From positions 124,001 through 188,000 of the forward strand of contig CAWFNG010000014.1 of NCBI GenBank assembly GCA_963817135.1: DNA of 64,000 nt, given 5' to 3'. The position numbers and the translations under genes were made by a program. Positions within the stretch are counted from its first letter, which is position 1; each line of letters opens with the position of its first letter. Below, piece after piece: positions 47,706 to 58,372 of this stretch. Origin of the DNA: VAZQ01 sp963817135 (GTDB lineage: Bacteria > Pseudomonadota > Alphaproteobacteria > Rhizobiales > Xanthobacteraceae). Below the pieces are notes generated by a model. That model saw only the letters and a program-made list of their open reading frames with translations, was not told where the DNA came from and made no database searches.

Positions 47706-50700
47706 TCAGCCGGTTGCGCGCGCCAATGTTTGTTCCTGGGTGGACATTCGCTCCTGCACGAGTCGGGTCAATGCGACCATGTCGACCTTGCCGGAGCCCA
47801 GGAGCGGCAGCTTGTCCCACGTCCATACTTCGGAGGGGATCATCAGATCGGAAGCATGCCGTGCCTTGGCAAAGGCCTGAATCTCCGATCGCGTCGCATT
47901 CTTCTGCTGGGTAACCAGGACAAGCCGTTCGCCCCTGCGCGGGTCGGGCAGCGCCAGCACCGCCGAGGGTACGTTCGGCCACAGCTCGGAGGCGAGCGCC
48001 TCGACTGCCGCAAGTGAGATCATTTCGCCGGCAACCTTGGCAAACCGTTTCGCCCGTCCCTTGATGGTGACGAACCCCTGCTCGTCGATCGTCACAATAT
48101 CGCCAGTGTCATGCCAGCCCTCATTCGGCGGCTCGAGCACGCCGGGATTGTCGAGCTTGAGATAACCGAGCATCACGTTCGGCCCGCGCACCAAGAGCCG
48201 TCCGCCCTCCTCCACCCCTTCGACCTTTTCGAGGCGTGCCTCCATTCCCGGGAGAATGCGGCCCACGGTGCCGAACCTGTTGAACATCGGCGTATTGAGT
48301 GCGAGCACCGGCGCGGTCTCGGTTACGCCGTAACCTTCCAGGATGCGCAGTCCGAACTTCTCCATATAGGTGCGGCGCGTGGATTCCTTCACCGGCTCGG
48401 CGCCTGCCAGGATGTAGCGCAACGAGCGGAAGTCGTAAGGATGGGCTACGCGTGCATACCCGTTGAGGAAGGTGTCGGTGCCGAACATGATGGTGGCGTT
48501 CACCGCGTAGATCAGTTCGGCCACCGTGCGGTAGTGCAGTGGCGAAGGGTAAAGGTAAACACGCACACCGGAAACGAGCGGGAGCACCACCCCGACGGTA
48601 AGCCCGAAAGAGTGGAAGATCGGCAGCACATTGAACACCTTGTCTTCCCGGCCGAAGTCGATGCGCGCCGCCGCCTGCGCGGAATTTGCCATCATATTGC
48701 GATGGGAAAGCACGACGCCCTTGGGAGCGCCTTCCGAACCGGAGGTGAACAGGATCGCAGCCCAGTCGTCGGGTTTGCGGGAGACCAGCGGCTTGCGATA
48801 ATTCAAGAGCCCGCGAATCTTGTCGCCGAGATGAATGCTCGCCCGAATGTCCTCGAGGTAGACAATTCTGATCTTGCCTTCGATTGCGGCAAGGAGAGTT
48901 GAGAGCTTTGCCCGCTCGACGAATATTCGCGATGTAAGGATAATGTCGATCTGGGCGGCCTTGCACGCCGCCAGCACATTTGCCGCTCCCGCCGTGAAGT
49001 TGATCATGGCAGGGACGCGGCCGGCGCTCATCAAGCCGAGCAGCGTGACCACCGCACCGTTGGCATTGGGCAACATCACGCCGAGAGCGCGTCCTTCTCC
49101 TGCCAGCGGCATAAGCTTGGCGCCCAGAATGGCGGCTGCGGTCAGCAGGCGCTTGTAGCTGAGAGTTCCGCTTACCGGGTCCTCGACGGCGATGCGCCCA
49201 TGGCCATGCTTGTCGGCGGCCTGGACCACCGCTTCAAAGACGGTGCGATCGGTCGAGGTGGTGCGGAAGACAAGATCGGACATGATGCCGTAGAGCGCTG
49301 CCCCGGCCGCTTCCCTGCGCTTGCGCCCTTTCAGTTCCGTATCGACGGTGAGTCTCACCGGCTCGAGCATGGTAACCGTCACCTTGGGGAACCAGCGCCG
49401 CCGCACCTGACGCTTCGACAATCGGCTGAACGGCGTCTGCTCGAGACCTTCGATACGCACCGGCACGATTTCGGCATTGGACTTGTCGGCGATCATGGCG
49501 GCGCCGTCATAGACTTTCATCAGGCTGCCGGTGACGGTAATACGACCCTCCGGGAAAATGATCAGCGCGTCGCCGGCTTTGACCGCGTCGATCAAGGTGC
49601 GCAGCGCCATCGGCTTCAAGGGATCGAGCGCTATTGCCCGCGTGAGCCGCACAAATGGCCGCACCCACCAGCGCCGCGCAATTTCGACGTCGATGGCGAA
49701 TATCGGCCGCCGGTTGCGCAGCGACATCGCGAGCCCGGCATCGAGGAAGCTCACATGGTTGAGCGCGATGATCACGTTGGGTCCCGCATTGTTGAGGTTC
49801 TCAATCCCCTTGACCTCAATGCGGAACAGGGTGCGGTAAATGATGGACAGCGCATCGCTGAGCGCGCTCGCCGGCATGGTGCGGCCGATTGCAATTGCGA
49901 CTAGAAGGCTCGCCACGCCCAGCAGGATGAATACCCCGGGGACGCTGAGGCCGAGGAGCCACTGCAGCAGCGCGACCAGGGCGGTGCCGCCCGCAATAAA
50001 AGCAGCGTTGAGAACATTGACACCGGCGATAATTCGCGCGCGGCGATCGACGCCGGCCCAGGCCTGCACCGCGGCAAACGTAGGCACAATGAAGAGGCCG
50101 CCGGCGATCGCTATCCCGGAGAGATCGAGCGCCAAATGAATGCCGCGCCAGGAATTAAACAAGGACCAATAGCCGGTCAAACCAGGGATCGGCGCAATAT
50201 TAAACGTCGACCATCCGAGATCGATTGCGAACGCGCCTAGCAGTACGGCACCAATAAGGGTCGGCAAAAGAATGATACGACCAGCCGCCAGCCAAGCGGC
50301 TAGCCCCGCTCCGATCGGGACCGAGATCGTGAAGATGGCAAGACAGGTCTCGGCCACCTCCTCGGTGCCGCCAAAGACATCTTTCACCAGCGGGACCAGG
50401 AGCGACACCGCCACTGCGCCCACCAGCCAGAACCAGCTCGTTACGAATGCGCCCCACCAGATACGCCGGTCGTCGCGCAAATGGTTGAGCAGATCAAAGG
50501 TCGAGGCGATGATGTTTCGCCGGATCGCCAGATCCGGCGCCGCTTCACCGGTCGGCGGAATCAAAAGGCTCGAGCCCCAACACAGCAACGCAAATACGAT
50601 CATCAACAATGAAAACCACGTCGGGTCTCCGCCCTCTTTCGCAGCCATGCCGCCGACAATCAGGCCAAGCAGAATGGCAATGAAGGTTGCGCCCTCCACC

Positions 50701-51149
50701 AGCGCATTGCCGCTGGGAAGCTCGGAACGCTGCAGGTGGTCGGGGAGAATCCCGTACTTGATCGGTCCGAACAGCGATCCGATGGTCCCGAACAGGAAGA
50801 CGGCTATGTACAGGATCGTAAGGGAGGCCAGTTCGTATCCGATTGTATTGAGCCAGAACCCGAAGATTGCGATGAAAGCGATGCCGATTTCCGCAAGCTT
50901 GAGACGCTGCGCAACCCGCGCTTTGTCGAAGCGGTCAGCCATCTCCCCACCGAGCGCGGACAGGAAGAAGTAGGGTGCGATGAATACCGCCGCCACGAGC
51001 TGGGTCAGAGCGTCGGTAGCAGGACCGGCGACCTTGAACACCAATAAGAATACCAGCGCATTTTTCAGAAAATTGTCGCTGAATGCCGAGAAGAACTGGC
51101 ACCAGAACAGGGGCGCGAAGCGCCGGGTCAGAAGGAGCGAAGAAGACAT
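47706..51149 (-). CDS. aas: Acyl-ACP synthetase/2-acyl-GPE acyltransferase with MFS lysophospholipid transporter domain
   Basis: 1147 residues from the ATG at 51149; this start opens directly on the MFS domain (FWCQFFSAFSDNFLKNALVFLLV). Part one (about 1-415) is an LplT-like transporter. Part two (about 425-620) is a PlsC acyltransferase with the HX4D motif (LNHVSFLDAG) and the FPEGRI motif. Part three (about 640-1140) is an AMP-dependent acyl synthetase (ILFTSGSEGAPKGVVLSHRN, YGVTETAPVLALN, HDTGDIVTIDEQGFVTIKGR). Escherichia coli splits these into LplT and Aas; here a single polypeptide would carry lysophospholipid across the inner membrane, activate a fatty acid and reacylate the lipid. The gene is single and ends 10 bp from the MFS gene. 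Confidence 0.92.
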   Translation of the reverse strand: MSSSLLLTRRFAPLFWCQFFSAFSDNFLKNALVFLLVFKVAGPATDALTQLVAAVFIAPYFFLSALGGEMADRFDKARVAQRLKLAEIGIAFIAIFGFWLNTIGYELASLTILYIAVFLFGTIGSLFGPIKYGILPDHLQRSELPSGNALVEGATFIAILLGLIVGGMAAKEGGDPTWFSLLMIVFALLCWGSSLLIPPTGEAAPDLAIRRNIIASTFDLLNHLRDDRRIWWGAFVTSWFWLVGAVAVSLLVPLVKDVFGGTEEVAETCLAIFTISVPIGAGLAAWLAAGRIILLPTLIGAVLLGAFAIDLGWSTFNIAPIPGLTGYWSLFNSWRGIHLALDLSGIAIAGGLFIVPTFAAVQAWAGVDRRARIIAGVNVLNAAFIAGGTALVALLQWLLGLSVPGVFILLGVASLLVAIAIGRTMPASALSDALSIIYRTLFRIEVKGIENLNNAGPNVIIALNHVSFLDAGLAMSLRNRRPIFAIDVEIARRWWVRPFVRLTRAIALDPLKPMALRTLIDAVKAGDALIIFPEGRITVTGSLMKVYDGAAMIADKSNAEIVPVRIEGLEQTPFSRLSKRQVRRRWFPKVTVTMLEPVRLTVDTELKGRKRREAAGAALYGIMSDLVFRTTSTDRTVFEAVVQAADKHGHGRIAVEDPVSGTLSYKRLLTAAAILGAKLMPLAGEGRALGVMLPNANGAVVTLLGLMSAGRVPAMINFTAGAANVLAACKAAQIDIILTSRIFVERAKLSTLLAAIEGKIRIVYLEDIRASIHLGDKIRGLLNYRKPLVSRKPDDWAAILFTSGSEGAPKGVVLSHRNMMANSAQAAARIDFGREDKVFNVLPIFHSFGLTVGVVLPLVSGVRVYLYPSPLHYRTVAELIYAVNATIMFGTDTFLNGYARVAHPYDFRSLRYILAGAEPVKESTRRTYMEKFGLRILEGYGVTETAPVLALNTPMFNRFGTVGRILPGMEARLEKVEGVEEGGRLLVRGPNVMLGYLKLDNPGVLEPPNEGWHDTGDIVTIDEQGFVTIKGRAKRFAKVAGEMISLAAVEALASELWPNVPSAVLALPDPRRGERLVLVTQQKNATRSEIQAFAKARHASDLMIPSEVWTWDKLPLLGSGKVDMVALTRLVQERMSTQEQTLARATG

Positions 51150-51177
51150 GCAACTGTTTCCTGCGGCTGCCAAGCCA

Positions 51178-51345
51178 CTAGTGGTCCAATTCCGAAGTTC
51201 GCCAGCACCTCGCGGCACGTTCCGATGCGAACTTCGGAATCTAAGGACCACTAGCAACTCTATGGTCCTAGTGCCCCTTTTGAACCCGAAGTTCGCGATT
51301 AAACTTGCCTCACGCTGTGCGCGAACTTCGGGTTCGGGGCACTAG
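51178..51345. repeat. Double-hairpin CTAG repeat, copy 2
   Basis: Hairpin one: CTAGTGGTCC (51178-51187) / GGACCACTAG (51245-51254), with inner stem ATTCCGAAGTTCG / CGAACTTCGGAAT (51228-51240). The 13-nt linker is CAACTCTATGGTC (51255-51267). Hairpin two: CTAGTGCCCC (51268-51277) / GGGGCACTAG (51336-51345), with a perfect 16-bp inner stem (51282-51297 / 51320-51335). The architecture and linker length are identical to 8792-8957, with compensatory differences in the arms. Confidence 0.88.
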
Positions 51346-51433
51346 CTACAGCTTTAAGAACAAATCGGGCAAAAGCACAATTGCCGCCGGAAAGGGCCGT
51401 AGCCGCCGCTTTAGCGGATATCGCCCGTAGAAA

Positions 51434-51457
51434 AGGGGCGGCCCCAGGGCCGCCCCT
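51434..51457 (-). terminator. Intrinsic terminator (minus strand)
   Basis: AGGGGCGGCC pairs with GGCCGCCCCT around a 4-nt loop. Read on the minus strand it is followed by TTTTCTA, a good rho-independent terminator. It lies 30 bp after the stop of the 33-codon candidate at 51487, so it would end that short transcript. Confidence 0.7.
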
Positions 51458-51486
51458 ATTCAAGTCCGCCGCCTGGGTGGACCCTG

Positions 51487-51588
51487 CTAGCCACGCAGCG
51501 TCTGCCGCGTCGCCGGCTGCATCATTACGGCTGCGACACTTAGACAAACGGCAGCCGCGCAAACAATGGCGAAAAGCGAGATCCACAT
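51487..51588 (-). CDS. Possible 33-residue small membrane protein
   Basis: ATG at 51588, stop TAG at 51489-51487. The product is one hydrophobic helix (MWISLFAIVCAAAVCLSVA, then AVMMQ) with a short polar tail. A GAGGG lies about 10 bases before the ATG. A strong terminator follows 30 bp after the stop. This combination makes it look like a genuine one-gene transcript. No homologue is recognised and it is too short to assign by sequence alone. Confidence 0.4.
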   Translation of the reverse strand: MWISLFAIVCAAAVCLSVAAVMMQPATRQTLRG

Positions 51589-51848
51589 GGCGCGATGCCC
51601 TCTTTTTGGTAGTTACCCGTTCGCTGAGATACGCATGGACCGGGGCATCAACGGCCATGAGTCGGTTTGGTTCCTGGAACTCGGATCAATCGACTGGTAA
51701 AATCGCACCCAAATGGGGCGCCTGGTGGCCTTAATATGGCGCCTGGTGGCCTTAATATAATGACTTTTGACCTGTTCGCACCAATGCGCGACTATTGCCC
51801 CAAGTTTACCCCCTCCGCTTCCTTTCAATAGCTAGTCAGAAATGCATG

Positions 51849-51930
51849 ACTCGTGTCCCGGATGCAGTGCAGCGCACCACGACGCGCCGAAGGGGCGCTT
51901 CGTGCTGCGCGGGGCTCGGGACACAAGAAT
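51849..51930. repeat. Palindromic repeat, CGTGTCCCGG type
   Basis: TCGTGTCCCGGATGCAGTGCAGCGC is mirrored by GCTGCGCGGGGCTCGGGACAC with mismatches, around GACGCGCCGAAGGGGCGCTTCGTG. It lies just upstream of CoxG. It has the style of bradyrhizobial intergenic palindromes. Confidence 0.65.
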
Positions 51931-51966
51931 GTATCAAGCCCGCAAGACGATCACGGCTGTGCATTC

Positions 51967-52449
51967 ATGAAATTTACCGGCGAGATGCTGATCGCCGCGC
52001 CACGCGAGGCAGTGTTCGACAAGGTTCGCGACGCGCGTTTCTTCGCCTCCTGTATCGAAGGCGTGCACGATCTCAAAGAGGTCGATGCCGACCATTATAC
52101 GGCCGTGCTGGAGACCAAAATCGCTTATCTGAAGTTCAAGTTCAATGTCGCAGTGGAAGTATTGCGGGTGCAGGCGCCAGAGGAGATCGAAGCTAAAATC
52201 GAGGGAACTCCGCATGGAATCGTGGGGCGGCTGACGGCACGTTCGCTCACCAAACTCGCGGACGATGGAAGTCAAACTAAGGTGAACTATGAGATCGAAG
52301 CCGCGCTGACAGGCAAGCTCGGCAGTCTCGGACAGCCGGTACTGCGGGCCAAAGCGAAGGAAATGGAACGGCAATTCGCACAGCGCATGCATGCTGCCTT
52401 TGCGCCGGCAAAGCGCGAGATGGCCGCAAAGCCCGAGATCGCCCGATGA
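51967..52449 (+). CDS. CoxG-like SRPBCC-domain protein
   Basis: 160 residues from the ATG at 51967; longer reading crosses a palindromic repeat. It matches the CoxG family: MKFTGEMLIAAPREAVFDKVRDARFFASCIEGVHDLKEVDADHYTAVLETKIAYLKFKF, with the typical helix-grip ending in RAKAKEMERQFAQRM. CoxG proteins dock at the membrane and help mature or anchor molybdenum hydroxylases. The stop overlaps the CoxM-like start by 4 bp (ATGA). Confidence 0.85.
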   Translation: MKFTGEMLIAAPREAVFDKVRDARFFASCIEGVHDLKEVDADHYTAVLETKIAYLKFKFNVAVEVLRVQAPEEIEAKIEGTPHGIVGRLTARSLTKLADDGSQTKVNYEIEAALTGKLGSLGQPVLRAKAKEMERQFAQRMHAAFAPAKREMAAKPEIAR

Positions 52450-53317
52450 CTCCGTTCGAGCTGGTCGAGCCCAACTCGTTGCAGGAGGCGGTCGGCCTGC
52501 TGGATGCCGAGGACTCGTCCATACGTCCGATCGCCGGCGGAACGGCGCTGATGCTGATGATGAAGGCGGGCGTATTCCGTCCCACCCGCCTCGTCAGCTT
52601 GAGAAAATTGGGCAGCGATGTGGCCGCCGTTAACGCCCGGCCGGACGGTGCGATTCATATCGGCGCGATGACTCCGCTGGCGCTGGTCGAGCGCTCGCGC
52701 GAGGTCGCACGCTTCGCGCCGGTGATCCCGCGTTGCATGCGCAGGCTATCCAACATTCGGGTACGCAATGTTGCAACCATCGGCGGCAGTCTTGCCCATG
52801 GCGATCCGCACATGGATCTGCCGCCGGTTCTGATCGCCCTTGGCGCGCACGTTTCGGTCATTGGTCCGCAGTCGGAGCGCACGGTAGCGGTCGAGGAGCT
52901 GTTTGCGGGTTATTTCGAAACCGTATTGAAAAAGAACGAGCTGATTTCAGCGGTACACATTCCTCCGCAAGGGACCGCACGGTCAGCCTATATGAAGGTC
53001 ACCACCGGCTCGGCCGAAGACTGGCCTGCGCTCGGGGTCGCCATCCGTGTCGAGCGGGACGCCGGCAACGTAAAATCTGCGCGGGTCGTCGTCAGTGCCG
53101 CCACCGAAAAGGCTATGCGGCTCAAACAATGCGAGCAAACCCTTGCTGGCGCACTCATCGAGGAGAAGACTTATGCCCGCGCCGGGGAAGCAGCGGCGGC
53201 CGAGGTCGAATGCATTGCCGATATACGCGGCTCTGCCGCCTATAAGCGTGAACTGGTGCGCGTCTTCATCGGACGCACCCTTCGCCAGGCGCTCGAAAGC
53301 GACGGACCAACGCGCTA

Positions 53318-53318
<1 letters not shown>
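52446..53318 (+). CDS. Molybdenum hydroxylase FAD subunit (CoxM/CutM-like)
   Basis: 290 residues. The FAD-binding signature is PIAGGTALMLMMKAGVF (A-G-G-T/H) and VATIGGSLAHGDPHMDLPPVLIALGA (the second pyrophosphate loop, TIGGxxxxxxPxxD). The C-terminal CO_deh_flav_C domain begins at GSAEDWPALGVAIRV. It carries electrons from the molybdenum centre and Fe-S clusters to an acceptor. It overlaps the genes on both sides (ATGA with CoxG, TAATG with CoxL), so the three are one transcript. Confidence 0.92.
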
Positions 53319-55609
<2,291 letters not shown>

Positions 55610-55621
55610 GCAGGAGGGAAT

Positions 55622-55726
55622 GTAGGGTGGGCAAAATCGCGTGCTCTGATCTTTCCGCGTGGGCAAAGCGCGCGCACGATTTTCCCCACGCGGACAGACG
55701 GTGCGTCCGCGCTTTGCCCACCCTAC
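55622..55726. repeat. Palindromic repeat, GTAGGGTGGGCAAA type, inside the operon
   Basis: GTAGGGTGGGCAAA at the left is mirrored by TTTGCCCACCCTAC at the right. The inner halves CGCGTGGGCAAAGCGCGCGCACGATTTTCCCCACGCGG form a second palindrome. It sits in the 136-bp gap between the large and Fe-S subunit genes and may form a strong RNA hairpin there. Confidence 0.8.
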
Positions 55727-55745
55727 CAGCCGAGTGCGGACCAAC

Positions 55746-56228
55746 ATGAGCACCACCCGCACTATCAATTTCGTCCTCAATGGCGAGCCGGTTGCGGCGG
55801 AGGTCAAGCCGCATCACAACGTGGTCGAATTGCTGCAAGCCGAGTTCAACCTCACCGGAGCGCGGGAAAGCTGCGGTCAGGGAATGTGCGGCTGCTGCAC
55901 GGTTTTGGTGAACGGCACTGCCGTTTCCGGGTGCCTTTATCTTGCGGCGTTTCTCGACGGCAGCGAAGTCACCACCGTCGAACATCTCGCCAAGGGCGAC
56001 ATCCTCAGTCCTGAACAAGAGGCGTTCATCGAGGCGGGGGCTTTTCAATGCGGGTATTGCACGCCCGGCTTTTTGTTGATGACGACACAGCTCCTCGATG
56101 AGAACCCGGATCCCAGCGACGACGATATCCGGCACTATCTCTCCGGCAACCTCTGCCGTTGCGCCGCCTACCCCGAAATCATTGAGGCAGTGAAGATTGC
56201 GGCGCGCAAGCGCAAGTCGGCGGCCTAG
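55746..56228 (+). CDS. Molybdenum hydroxylase [2Fe-2S] subunit (CoxS-like)
   Basis: 160 residues from the ATG at 55746. It has the plant-ferredoxin-type cluster ESCGQGMCGCCTVLVNG...SGC and the second cluster CGYCTPGF and NLCRC, all eight cysteines present. The size and order match the small subunit of CoxMLS/HcrC-type hydroxylases. It completes the M-L-S set. The next gene, a flavoprotein, starts 100 bp downstream after a small palindromic repeat. Confidence 0.93.
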   Translation: MSTTRTINFVLNGEPVAAEVKPHHNVVELLQAEFNLTGARESCGQGMCGCCTVLVNGTAVSGCLYLAAFLDGSEVTTVEHLAKGDILSPEQEAFIEAGAFQCGYCTPGFLLMTTQLLDENPDPSDDDIRHYLSGNLCRCAAYPEIIEAVKIAARKRKSAA

Positions 56229-56274
56229 CTCCTGCGTACAATTCTTGCTAGCCGGCTAGCACAGATCAACTGTA

Positions 56275-56308
56275 GTAGCCCGGATTTCGTTCTTGCGAAA
56301 TCCGGGCA
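56275..56308. repeat. Short palindromic repeat, GTAGCCCGGATTTCG type
   Basis: GTAGCCCGGATTTCG and CGAAATCCGGGCAAC form a compact hairpin around TTCTTG. It is the smallest member of the family at 25653, 32086 and 59910. It lies between CoxS and the flavoprotein. Confidence 0.7.
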
Positions 56309-56327
56309 ACGATCGTTAGAAAAGACA

Positions 56328-58025
56328 ATGACCGCCGATACAATGCACGTCCTAACCGACGTCCTGATCGTAGGTTCAGGCGGGGCGGGCATGTATGCCG
56401 CCATCGAGGCGACGCGGTCAGGCGCAAGCGTGCTCCTCGCCGATCGCAGCTTGATCGGACGCGGCGGCGCAACCGTCATGGCGCAGATGACGGTAGCGGT
56501 GGCGCTGGGTTCCGAGACTCTCGATCACTGGAGCCATCATTTCGACGACACACTGGCGGCCGGGCGCGGCCTGTGTGACGAGCGCTTGGCGAGACTCCTT
56601 TGCGAGCACGGCCCCGAATGCATCCAGGAGATGGACAATTGGGGGATCGGCTGGGCACGCAAGGACGGCCGGATCGCGCAGGTTTTTGCTCCCGGACACG
56701 ACCGGCCGCGCTGCGTCTATGTCGATTTTCTAAATACCGGGCCGGCCGTATCGAAGACGCTGCGCGGCGTCATCACGCGCACGAAGGGCATCCGCAAGGC
56801 CGGCGACCTGTTGATCGTCGATCTCGTACGCGCGGGCGATGAAATCACCGGCGCTATTGCACTGCATCTGCCAAGCGGTGCTGCGGTGACCATTGCAGCA
56901 AAGGCGACCGTCATCGCAACCGGCGGTCTTACCCGGCTTTATCGCCGCAACAGCGCCTCCGCCAATATGGGCGGGGACGGCTACGCGCTGGCGCTGCGCG
57001 CCGGCGCCCCGCTCGTCGACATGGAGTTCGTGCAGTTCTTTCCCATCGGCCATCTGGCACCGAGATTGATCGGCATGGACCCCATCATGTGGGATCCGTT
57101 CCGCTACAAGCTCGGAGGGCGGCTTCTCAATAGCGAGGGCGAGGAATTCACGGCGCGTTACGGGGTGAACGAGGACGGCCGTTACGTCACCACGCGCGAT
57201 GTGGCGACTTATGCAATTGCGAAGGAGGTCGAGGCCGGGCGCGGCTCGCCGCACGGCGGAGCGTATCTGAGTTTCCAGCACTGCTCGGAAACTGCGCTGC
57301 GGCAAGCGTTCGGGCCGGTGATCGATCGGCTCGCAAAAAACAATATCGATCTCACCAAAATGCCTATCGAGGTCGCTCCCATTGCGCACTACCACATGGG
57401 CGGCATTGTCGCCGACGAATACATGGCCACAGAGCTGCCGGGCTTGTTTGCGGCGGGCGAGGCTGTCGGCGGCGCCAACGGTGCGAGCCGCTTGTCCGGC
57501 AATGCCATTACCGAGGCATTGGTGTTCGGGCGGTGCGCTGGAGCAAATGCCGCCGCCCAAGCGAAGCGGGCGCGCGCGTATGCATTTGTGCCGCAACACG
57601 CGCGCGCCGGGGTCTCCTTGCTGACAGCAGAGAGCGATCGCAGCACCATCAATACAGCGGCCATGATCGAACGCCTGCAGGCGATCATGGCGCAGGACGT
57701 CGGGCCATTCCGGACCGAGGTAAAGCTCAAGCATGCCCTTGCCGCGATCGAAGACATGACGGCGGCGATCGGCGAGCATCCGGCGGGCGACGGCCGTCGC
57801 TTCGACCTCGCTCGGCTCGAATGGTTCGATCTGCGCAACATGTTGCTGGTCGCCCGCACCGTGGCCATGGCCGCCCTCGCCCGTACTGAGAGCCGCGGCG
57901 CGCATCAACGGGAAGACTTTGCGGAAATGCTGCCGCAGTGGCAGAACAACCAGGTGGCGCGGCTCGACAACGGTCGTATTGTGCTTACGCACAGTGCGGC
58001 TGCCGCCCAGGCAGCGGCGCAATGA
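56328..58025 (+). CDS. Fumarate reductase/succinate dehydrogenase-type flavoprotein
   Basis: 565 residues. It has the FAD dinucleotide motif DVLIVGSGGAGMYAAIEATRSGASVLLADR, RGGATVMAQMTVAVAL, ATGGLTRLYRR, MEFVQFFPIG, then PIAHYHMGGIVADEYMATELPGLFAAGEAVGGANGASRLSGNAITEALVFG. The HYHMGG and GANRLxGN-like elements show the capping and FAD contacts of the FrdA/SdhA and aspartate oxidase group. The FAD-linking histidine of SdhA (in the HPT/SHT-like region) is not obvious. The gene overlaps the short Fe-S protein by 4 bp (ATGA), so these two form a pair that may reduce or oxidise a double bond in an unsaturated acid or ring product. The substrate is unknown. Confidence 0.85.
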   Translation: MTADTMHVLTDVLIVGSGGAGMYAAIEATRSGASVLLADRSLIGRGGATVMAQMTVAVALGSETLDHWSHHFDDTLAAGRGLCDERLARLLCEHGPECIQEMDNWGIGWARKDGRIAQVFAPGHDRPRCVYVDFLNTGPAVSKTLRGVITRTKGIRKAGDLLIVDLVRAGDEITGAIALHLPSGAAVTIAAKATVIATGGLTRLYRRNSASANMGGDGYALALRAGAPLVDMEFVQFFPIGHLAPRLIGMDPIMWDPFRYKLGGRLLNSEGEEFTARYGVNEDGRYVTTRDVATYAIAKEVEAGRGSPHGGAYLSFQHCSETALRQAFGPVIDRLAKNNIDLTKMPIEVAPIAHYHMGGIVADEYMATELPGLFAAGEAVGGANGASRLSGNAITEALVFGRCAGANAAAQAKRARAYAFVPQHARAGVSLLTAESDRSTINTAAMIERLQAIMAQDVGPFRTEVKLKHALAAIEDMTAAIGEHPAGDGRRFDLARLEWFDLRNMLLVARTVAMAALARTESRGAHQREDFAEMLPQWQNNQVARLDNGRIVLTHSAAAAQAAAQ

Positions 58026-58357
58026 GCAAGGTTGCAAAGCTCAAGATCTGGCGCGGCGCAGAGCGCGGTGCCGGCGAGTGGCAGAGCTATGACGTGCCGT
58101 TCGAGAGCGGCCAATCCGTGCTCGACGGGTTGCGCTGGGTCCGCGCGAACTGCGATACGACCCTTGCAATCCGCTTTTCCTGCATCAATGCCAATGCCTG
58201 CAAGGAATGCATGATCGAGCTCGACGGCAGTACCGTTTATGCCTGCACCGCGCGGCTCGAGCCGCGCGAGATGCAGCTTTCGCCACTCTCCAACAAGCAG
58301 CTGGTGCGCGACCTTGTCACTGAGATTGCGCCGCCGGCGGAACGGTTGCGCAAATGA
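58022..58357 (+). CDS. Short SdhB/FrdB-like [2Fe-2S] protein
   Basis: 111 residues from the ATG at 58022 (overlap with the flavoprotein stop). It begins VAKLKIWRGAERGAGEWQSYDVPFESGQSVLDGLRWV, like the N-terminal domain of succinate dehydrogenase iron-sulfur subunits. It has the cluster FSCINANACKECMIELDGSTVYACT (C-x4-5-C-x2-C...C). The protein ends at about the point where SdhB would begin its [4Fe-4S]/[3Fe-4S] domain, so only a [2Fe-2S] centre is present. It should carry electrons between the flavoprotein and a separate partner. UbiD follows 15 bp later. Confidence 0.85.
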   Translation: MSKVAKLKIWRGAERGAGEWQSYDVPFESGQSVLDGLRWVRANCDTTLAIRFSCINANACKECMIELDGSTVYACTARLEPREMQLSPLSNKQLVRDLVTEIAPPAERLRK

Positions 58358-58372
58358 ATGCAGGGGAGGCCA

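Larger units (their letters stand above)
51150..51966. other. 817-bp repeat-rich gap
   Basis: This lies between the Aas-type gene and CoxG. It holds a double-hairpin repeat (51178-51345), a strong minus-strand terminator (51434-51457), a possible 33-codon gene (51487-51588), a direct repeat of about 21 bp around 51716-51757 (two copies of TGGCGCCTGGTGGCCTTAATAT-like sequence), and another palindrome (51849-51930). No larger gene is supported. Confidence 0.65.
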
